DNA of 64,000 nucleotides from Diogma glabrata (Eukaryota > Arthropoda > Insecta > Diptera > Cylindrotomidae): contig OY856186.1 of NCBI GenBank assembly GCA_963693315.1, positions 281,772,935-281,836,934 on the forward strand. Reading direction: 5' to 3'. The position numbers and the translations under genes were made by a program. Position 1 is the first letter of the stretch; every line of letters begins with the position of its first letter. Below the pieces are notes generated by a model, which saw only the letters and a list, made by a program, of their open reading frames with translations, ran no database searches and had not been told where the DNA came from. Positions 58,085 through 64,000 of the stretch are shown in pieces.

Positions 58085-58771
58085 ATGCACACAATCAGGA
58101 ATTTTGGCTCGTTTAGGAGCAAACGTCGGCCGGGGCCAGGAGAGTTGGGCCAGGCAGCGGTCAAGCCGGGTGTGAATGAGGTGCATGAAGTGATGCATGA
58201 GATTGTGAGGCAAGTTATGAATGTGGTGAATGAGAGGGAGAAGGAAAAAAGGACGGCAGAAGTGAATGAGAAAAGAAATCAAATATATTTAGAATTGATG
58301 GATGACATAGCGAATGAGCAATATGATGAATGGTTGGATGTAGTGATAAGTGAGATTGTGAATGAGGAAGTGAATGAGTTGGCGGATGGAGTGATGAATA
58401 AGGAGATAAATGAGTGGGCAGATGAGGTAGTGCATGGAGTGGAGGAAGTGAATGAGATGAATGAGGAGTTGGTAGGAGAAGTGGTAATTGATGAAGTGAA
58501 TGAGTGTGTGGATGGAGTGATGGATGCGCGAGAGAGATATCGATTGAGGAGGCTAGAAAGGGATAGGAGAAGATGGAGGGAGAAAAAGAGTAGGAGGAAG
58601 TTACAGAAGGCGGTGTGGTTGGAAGAGGAGGTGGAGTTCTCTTCAGTCATGCACGCTTATGCGGAGACATTGGCTGAGGAGAGCGCCATCTTCGAATCCA
58701 ACCACAGGAAGGAGAACCCTCGACGGTGGTTGGGACCACAAGTGGCCCCGGGAAATTGTGTGCATATTTGA
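58085..58771 (+). CDS. 228-aa highly charged ORF upstream of gypsy gag
   Basis: I do not recognise this protein. It starts in a good context (AACAAAATG) and is intact to a TGA. The N-terminus is basic and Pro/Gly-rich (RSKRRPGPGELGQ). The middle, about residues 30-150, is built from variants of VNEV, NEEVNELADGVMNKEINEW and VVHGVEEVNEMNEEL, predicting a long acidic helix or coiled coil. Next comes a strongly basic block (RYRLRRLERDRRRWREKKS), and the tail ends PRRWLGPQVAPGNCVHI. The underlying DNA is G/A-rich on this strand, unlike the flanks. It lies about 1.9 kb before gag in the same orientation, so it could be an accessory first ORF of the retroelement or a captured or host gene. Confidence 0.5.
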   Translation: MHTIRNFGSFRSKRRPGPGELGQAAVKPGVNEVHEVMHEIVRQVMNVVNEREKEKRTAEVNEKRNQIYLELMDDIANEQYDEWLDVVISEIVNEEVNELADGVMNKEINEWADEVVHGVEEVNEMNEELVGEVVIDEVNECVDGVMDARERYRLRRLERDRRRWREKKSRRKLQKAVWLEEEVEFSSVMHAYAETLAEESAIFESNHRKENPRRWLGPQVAPGNCVHI

Positions 58772-60652
58772 GATGTTTTTTTGTATTTGGAAAAAAAAAA
58801 AACCGATTTGGGTCCACATTTTTTTTTTAAATTTTTTTTTTGGTGGTACTATAGTAGTTTTAGGTGTAAATAGTTGTATATAGTAGGTTAATTGTTGGTT
58901 ATAGGATACATGTTTGTACATATTTTTGTATATAGGAATCGGTTGTAGTGGTCTGAGTAGGATATTATGTTACAATATCGAAGTATTTTATCTCTTGGCG
59001 AGATGAAATTTAGAAACCAAACCGATGAAACGATTTGGCCATTTGAACTTTTTGTGTGTAGCGGTGGCAAATATTTATACATTAATAAATTAGATCTCGA
59101 ATCTGATGCTCGTTTTAACGATGCATTTTGGCCTGCGTGAAATACATACATGATTTTAATTTCTTTACCACTAATGGCTATAATCGATGAAAATCTTGTT
59201 TTGGTTGTGGTAGATTCGAACTATTTTTAATTTCGATGAAAATATTGTATATTCCACTACAGTTGAGTGTTTGTAGATGTAAATTAAAAAAGTTAGAATT
59301 AATTGAATGTTTTTTTTTGGGTTGTTAATTTTTTTTGTTGTATAATGATTACAAGTGTGTAATTAATAAAATTTTCCCAGCGGTAGGCCTAACAAGCCAT
59401 CCATGGGGCTTATCCCCTTAACATAATTATGTTCTTAGATCGCCTCTATCCATTATGGACATGCGATCGAAGTTCATTGGTTTCTTCTCTTCTTTTCAGA
59501 AGGAGTTTTCTGGTGATAAGGGGATGACTACTGCTGGTCTGTACTTAGGTGCAAACCAGTAGTACCATTCCCTGCACAGAAGCTTCTTTAACGAAATGAA
59601 GAGGAGAACCAATTTATTTTTTTTATCAGGATTGAGGCTTCACCTCACACAACTTCAAAATTTTTTCCACTTTTACATTTAGCTTGCAATAGACAGTTTT
59701 CATGGAGTTTAGGATTTGAAGTCTGGTGTTCGGGAGCGTTCTTCGACTATGGCATTAGTTTAATGATAATTTATTTTTAGGTAGAACAACCGCAGCTGGG
59801 TCAGTAGAAATGGGCCTAGGGTCTAATCGTGACAGTTGCGATTGTTTTTGTTAGGTTGGGGAGATACTGTTCTGTAGAATCTGGTCGTTAGGGGCTTTTC
59901 TAGTCGGTTCTCACATGCATTGTTGGAGTGGGCTCGCGAACGCGATAATTCAAATACTAAATAAAATGGATATTGTAACCATACTTACTTTTATAGTGTC
60001 TCCAGACGAATCTTGAATTTGGGAATCTCTTATCTATATATTAAATAAAAAAATAAATTAAATCAAAACAATAAATTTTTGAGAATAAATAAAAATTTTT
60101 ATTAAATAAATTAAATTTAGGAATCAATAATTTTTAAGTAAATACATAATTTTTTTTAAATAAGCGAGTACTTCAAGATTTAAACAAATATTTTTTATTT
60201 TTTTAAAAAAAAAATAAATAAATATTTTGAAGGTAAGACGGTGCATCCAATAAATAAGCATTTTCTGTTCAAATATTTTTATTTTTAAATTTAAATAAAT
60301 AAATATTTTCCCCTAGGGGTGCTATCGTCAATAAATAATTTTAGGTACTTATCATTCTGAATTTCAGCATATCTGAAATTAAATAAATAAATTATATTTT
60401 ACATATACAATATTTTAGGAATTTTTGTGAAAGGTAAAGCAACATTGAGAACAACCATAAGTTCGTTCGTTCTTTTAGTAAATTTGGTTTTTACAATATT
60501 TTTTGTGGTTTTTTTTGAATTGGGCGTTCTTTGTTTTTTTCCGTTTTTGCGTTTTTCATTTTCCATCGTACTAACTACATTTTTTTTTGGGGAATTGGTT
60601 TTTACATTGTTGTCGTTTGCGAGTAAATAATTTTTCGGGTTTTACCATCAAA
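58772..60652. other. Leader region before gag
   Basis: Non-coding. It contains a hairpin at 59477-59612 and GC-richer blocks at 59390-59480 and 59790-59945. An AT-rich block of AATAAATAA-type repeats follows at 60035-60320. The LTR end and primer-binding site could not be fixed: no clear tRNA 3'-end complement beginning TGG was recognised. Confidence 0.4.
59477..59612. other. Strong RNA hairpin candidate in the gypsy leader
   Basis: Outer arms ATTGGTTTCTTCTCTTCTTT and the inverse of GAAATGAAGAGGAGAACCAA pair over about 30 bases. An inner stem pairs CTACTGCTGGT with ACCAGTAGTA around GCAA-type sequence. A separate pair, TTATCCCCTTA near 59410 and AAGGGGATGA near 59519, could compete with it. 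A packaging, dimerisation or translation-control role is inference. Confidence 0.5.
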
Positions 60653-62452
60653 ATGTCAAACCAAATAGACGTTGACCATCCGTTCTATGGTCTGGAACCC
60701 AGCGAACTGCTGGTCGAATGTTTGGTTCGGGGTGTGAACTTCGGGGGGGCCGATTGGGCAGAGGAACTGCGAAACCATGGAGATCATGGGTCAGTTCCAA
60801 TAACAGTGTCTCATGCGAGAGATTTGATAGAGGAATCTCAAATGGTGGTGCAGGCAGCACAACTTATTTTAAATCAAGTACGACGACTTCAGTCACCGAT
60901 TGATCAGACCCTCTTGGATGGTTTGGCGAATCGAGTGTTACATTATACGGGTAGGATGAATAGGTTGGGTCCTCGCAATGACTTGCAAGAAGCCCGCACC
61001 TACGCTATCTCACAATTGTCACGCGCTTGGAGTATAATAGGATCATTATCAACACGTCCAATTATGCAGAGTAAACCAGGAGTGTCATCTGCTCCTTCTG
61101 CTTCACCTGCCTTTCAACCAGATGAGAGATCCACACCGATCCCAGTACGGCCAATATCGGAAACAATACATAGTCTGAATCGTCCAAACCAGCAACAACA
61201 GAGACGGTCAGATCAAGCACCACCGGCTTATTTCCAGCAATCGGGTCTGAGAGTAGAGGACTTTGCAATACCACAATTGGGTCCATCACTCCCATCTGAA
61301 CACACACACAATAATCCAGCATTAGTACAACCGCAAGTACAATTAAATTATCCATCAGTACCACAGGTACAACTACCACCAATATATCCACCAGCTCCAC
61401 TAACAGCACCACCACCATACAACCAACCTCCTCAGGTATGGCGTGACGCGGCTCCAGCGTTAGCACCAGTGGAGTACCGAGGGGTTCGTGGGAACAATTT
61501 GAGTCGTTATGACTCAAATTGGGTTCCAACCTTCACAGGGGATGGTCACTCTCCTGATGTTCATGAGTTTATTCATAGAGTGGAGGCGGCTGCCAGAAGA
61601 GACCGTGTGTCATGGGACGACCTTAGGTCTATCATACCACGGTATCTGAAAGCAGCGGCCGACAGATACTATTTGAATTTAACTCATGAATATGAGGTGG
61701 TGACTTACCCAGTGCTAAGGGAGGGACTCCTACAAACCTTCGGTACGCTCACTGATGATAAGGCGATCTTGCGAGTTCTTCTGAACCGTAAACAAAAGTC
61801 AAAGGAGAGCGTGTATGAGTACCTAGTGGAGATTGGTTCGTTGAACCGTCGCTTAGCACGTCCATTTGCTGATCGTGAAATGCTAGAGATTGCTCGGGAG
61901 GGACTGAGTGTGGAGCTCAAGAATGCTACACTAGCAGCAACAATACATTCTATTGATGAACTTCGGACTTTATGTCAGAAGTTTGAACGTTTGTGGTCCA
62001 CACCAGTTCCGACCAGAACATCAAACTTAAGAATTAGCGAGCTACAGCAAGTGGATGATTATGAGGTGGATGCTGAACCAGAACAACATGGATATATTGA
62101 AGCGATGGAGTCAGCACCGAGACGGATATTGCAGCGACCTGGCATAACATCGGATAACATTCAACCTGGTCCATCAATATCCAGACAACCAATAGTATGT
62201 TTTAGATGTGGAGTAAATGGTCATCGAGCTCCTGAGTGCTCTAAGAATCGGATAAAATTATATTGCTGGAAATGTAATAAACCGGATGTAATTTATGCAA
62301 ATTGTTCATATTGTCACCCGTCGGTAAACTACCGTCCGAGAGTACATGCTTCGGGGATGGTACCCTCGGTTCAACATCCAATGAGCCCGAAGAAATCGAC
62401 GAGAGATGTAGGAACGCAGGACGATCTTCCACCACCAACGAAACCCGAATAA
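60653..62452 (+). CDS. gag: Ty3/gypsy Gag polyprotein
   Basis: A 599-aa structural protein of an LTR retrotransposon, expected to assemble into cytoplasmic particles that package element RNA. The start at 60653 is chosen for its strong context (ATCAAAATG); an upstream in-frame ATG at 60587 adds 22 unlikely residues. Residues 1-130 are helical. About residues 140-280 form a Pro/Gln-rich linker. About residues 290-450 form the capsid-like domain with WDDLRSIIPRYLKAAADRYY, YPVLREGLLQTFGTLTDDKA and LARPFADREMLEIAREGLS. A zinc knuckle, CFRCGVNGHRAPEC, is followed by a second Cys cluster (CWKC and CSYC). The frame has no lesions. It overlaps the pol frame by about 170 bp, with pol in the -1 frame. 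Confidence 0.88.
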   Translation: MSNQIDVDHPFYGLEPSELLVECLVRGVNFGGADWAEELRNHGDHGSVPITVSHARDLIEESQMVVQAAQLILNQVRRLQSPIDQTLLDGLANRVLHYTGRMNRLGPRNDLQEARTYAISQLSRAWSIIGSLSTRPIMQSKPGVSSAPSASPAFQPDERSTPIPVRPISETIHSLNRPNQQQQRRSDQAPPAYFQQSGLRVEDFAIPQLGPSLPSEHTHNNPALVQPQVQLNYPSVPQVQLPPIYPPAPLTAPPPYNQPPQVWRDAAPALAPVEYRGVRGNNLSRYDSNWVPTFTGDGHSPDVHEFIHRVEAAARRDRVSWDDLRSIIPRYLKAAADRYYLNLTHEYEVVTYPVLREGLLQTFGTLTDDKAILRVLLNRKQKSKESVYEYLVEIGSLNRRLARPFADREMLEIAREGLSVELKNATLAATIHSIDELRTLCQKFERLWSTPVPTRTSNLRISELQQVDDYEVDAEPEQHGYIEAMESAPRRILQRPGITSDNIQPGPSISRQPIVCFRCGVNGHRAPECSKNRIKLYCWKCNKPDVIYANCSYCHPSVNYRPRVHASGMVPSVQHPMSPKKSTRDVGTQDDLPPPTKPE

Positions 62453-64000
62453 AATCATCGAATACATTTAATTTCCCATCATTACATCGAACGTATTTTA
62501 GACGTCTTGAACGTAACATCAGATATTGGAGGATGAGGAAATTATTTCGTAAAGCTTGTATTTCATCTATCCTTTCAGAAACAAAGGATCCTCGGCCGCG
62601 ACTAACAATAAGGATTTTGGACAAACATATTTCAGGACTATTGGATAGTGGAGCGTCGATCACAATACTTGGAAGAAATTCCTTGGAATTATTGGAATCA
62701 TCAGGTACAACCTACCGTAAATACACTTCGTGTATTCGTACGGCGGATGGTACTGCAAATAAAATTTTGGGTTACATCGAAATTCCAATAACTGTGAATG
62801 GCTCCACTAAACCAATGCGGTTCCATATAGTCCCTGGTTTACGAGAAGAGCTCTACCTGGGCATAGATTTCTGGGAGAAATTTGGTATTGTTCCTTCTTT
62901 TGTTAGTGAACTGACTCGTACAGAGCCAATAACTTTACATACACACAACCTCACCACTGATCAGCAACATGAACTGGATATGATCAAGGATTCTTTCCCG
63001 TCATTTGAAGTGTCTGGGCTCGGAAAGACTTCTTTGGTTGAACATGTCATCGATGTTGGTGATAGTGCACCTGTTAAACAGAGGCACTATCCCACATCGC
63101 CGGCTGTTCAGCTAAAAGTTTATGCCGAACTCGACCGAATGCTTCAAATGGGCGTGATCGAAGAGAGTAACAGTTCTTGGTGCTCGCCAGTGGTTTTGGT
63201 ACAAAAAGAATCTGGTAAAAACAGATTATGTATTGATAGCCGTCGTGTCAATTCACTAACGAAAAAGGACGCTTACCCACTTCCCTTGATTGATGGCTTA
63301 CTAGGTCGTCTAAATAGCACAAAGTACATTTCCAGTATTGATCTCAAAGATGCTTTCTGGCAGATTCCTCTGGCAGAAGCATCTAGAGACAAGACAGCCT
63401 TCACAGTGCCTGGTCGTCCATTGTATCAATTCCGGGTTATGCCCTTTGGATTGTGCAATGCTCCCCAGACAATGTGTCGGCTAATGCACAAAGTGATACC
63501 ACATCAATATCACGAAAATGTCTTTGTTTATTTAGATGATCTATTGGTAGTCTCTTCCACGTTCCAGGAACATATGGAATTGCTGTCCAAAGTCTCTTCA
63601 TTGTTAAGAGCGGCTGGGTTAACCATAAACCTCAAGAAAAGTAAATTTGTTCTGAGAGAGGTGAAATACTTGGGATTTTTGGTTGGTGAAGATGGTCTTC
63701 GAACAGACCCTGACAAGGTAAGAGCTGTAGCAGAGTACCCAGCTCCATCTACAGTAAAACAAATACGACGTTTACTAGGAATGGCTGGTTGGTACCAACG
63801 TTTCATACCAAATTATGCAAGCGTGTATCACCGATTACGGATTTATTAAAGAAAAGTTCTGGGAGCTTGAAATGGACATTGGAAGCGCAAGCTGCTTTCG
63901 AAAATTTAAAACGATTGCTGACTACAGCACCGGTATTAGTAAACCCTGACTATAATAAAGAGTTCTTTATTAGATGCGATGCAAGTCTGACAGGGATAGG
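62281..64000 (+). CDS. pol: Ty3/gypsy Pol (protease, reverse transcriptase, start of RNase H), partial, one frameshift
   Basis: Pol is open from 62281, in the -1 frame relative to gag, so it is probably expressed by ribosomal frameshifting in the overlap 62281-62452. The aspartic protease has GLLDSGASITILGRNSLELL (DSGA at 62644-62655). The RT shows VIEESNSSWCSPVVLVQKES, YISSIDLKDAFWQIPL, MPFGLCNAPQTMCRLMHK and FVYLDDLLVVSSTF (YLDD at 63529-63540), then VKYLGFLVGEDGLRTDP and LLGMAGWYQRFIPNYAS. At about 63822-63828 the frame breaks by one base: the original reads on only to a TAA at 63847-63849. Homology resumes one frame over with SPITDLLKK, WTLEAQAAFENLKRLLTTAP and EFFIRCDASLTGI to the window end. 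Integrase and the 3' LTR lie outside. Confidence 0.88.

Noticed and set aside
58279..58650. Minus-strand Ser/Thr-rich 123-aa ORF
   Set aside because: Complement of the G/A-rich repeat DNA of the 228-aa ORF; Ser/Thr/Phe-rich by composition only.
58680..58700. TTCGAATCC as a tRNA T-arm
   Set aside because: No acceptor stem, D-arm or anticodon arm can be built around it; it lies in an open reading frame.
60587..60652. Upstream in-frame ATG as the gag start
   Set aside because: Weaker context and a Cys-rich 22-residue extension; the ATG at 60653 has the CAAA context.
61062..61529. Minus-strand 155-aa Val-rich ORF
   Set aside because: Antisense of the Pro/Gln-rich part of gag.

Overview
This window looks like AT-rich, repeat-dense insect nuclear DNA, most likely from a fly (Diptera). 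The only confident host gene is the 3' end of a RYK/Derailed-family receptor (124-590). Its last two exons are separated by a 58-bp intron, a size typical of flies, and its C-terminal wording is closest to Drosophila Derailed-type proteins. No rRNA, tRNA, CRISPR or bacterial-type operon was seen. Two further host-like candidates are weak: a 31-codon terminal-exon-like segment at 13629-13724 and a 66-codon ORF at 9227-9427.

Nearly everything else is transposable-element (TE) material, much of it nested. From left to right: a 5'-truncated jockey-type LINE on the minus strand (2451-4270); a short hAT element with a perfect 8-bp target-site duplication (4380-5376); foldback and MITE-like palindromes (5671-7858); a Tc1 relic (10230-10660); a MITE (14250-14716); a 2-kb hAT with its own nested MITE (15527-17508); a 5.5-kb block bounded by CAGTAGCGGATTTAGG inverted repeats (17569-23079) that holds a 535-bp (TA)n tract, a Penelope-like element with a GIY-YIG domain, a LINE inserted into that element, and a mariner with an in-frame deletion; several MITEs, a ZMYM-type hAT relic and a Ty3/gypsy fragment (23345-29510); and a 5-kb hAT inserted close to the centre of a palindromic MITE (29566-34738).

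The most striking structure is at 37829-47278. A P-superfamily-like element has perfect 31-bp terminal inverted repeats and is present as two almost identical head-to-tail units of about 4.69 kb. The second unit lacks its left terminus, and one ATAAAGA duplication flanks the whole pair. Each unit carries a decayed P/THAP9-type transposase on the minus strand and, on the plus strand, a Crypton-type tyrosine recombinase pseudogene flanked by about 45-bp direct repeats. The Crypton therefore appears to have entered the P-like element before the pair formed.

The right end holds two copies of one Ty3/gypsy family. The left copy (49085-56420) is decayed and interrupted by other sequence, including a 1.8-kb array of 22-bp AT-rich repeats and a 2.5-kb TIR element. 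The right copy (gag from 60653, pol from 62281 and running off the window) is much fresher, with a zinc-knuckle Gag, a DSGA protease, a YLDD reverse transcriptase and one apparent pol frameshift. An unusual 228-aa charged ORF (58085-58771) and a strong hairpin lie upstream of its gag.

All identifications come from reading motifs and repeats by eye. Element family names are superfamily-level judgements, and boundaries without stated terminal repeats are approximate.
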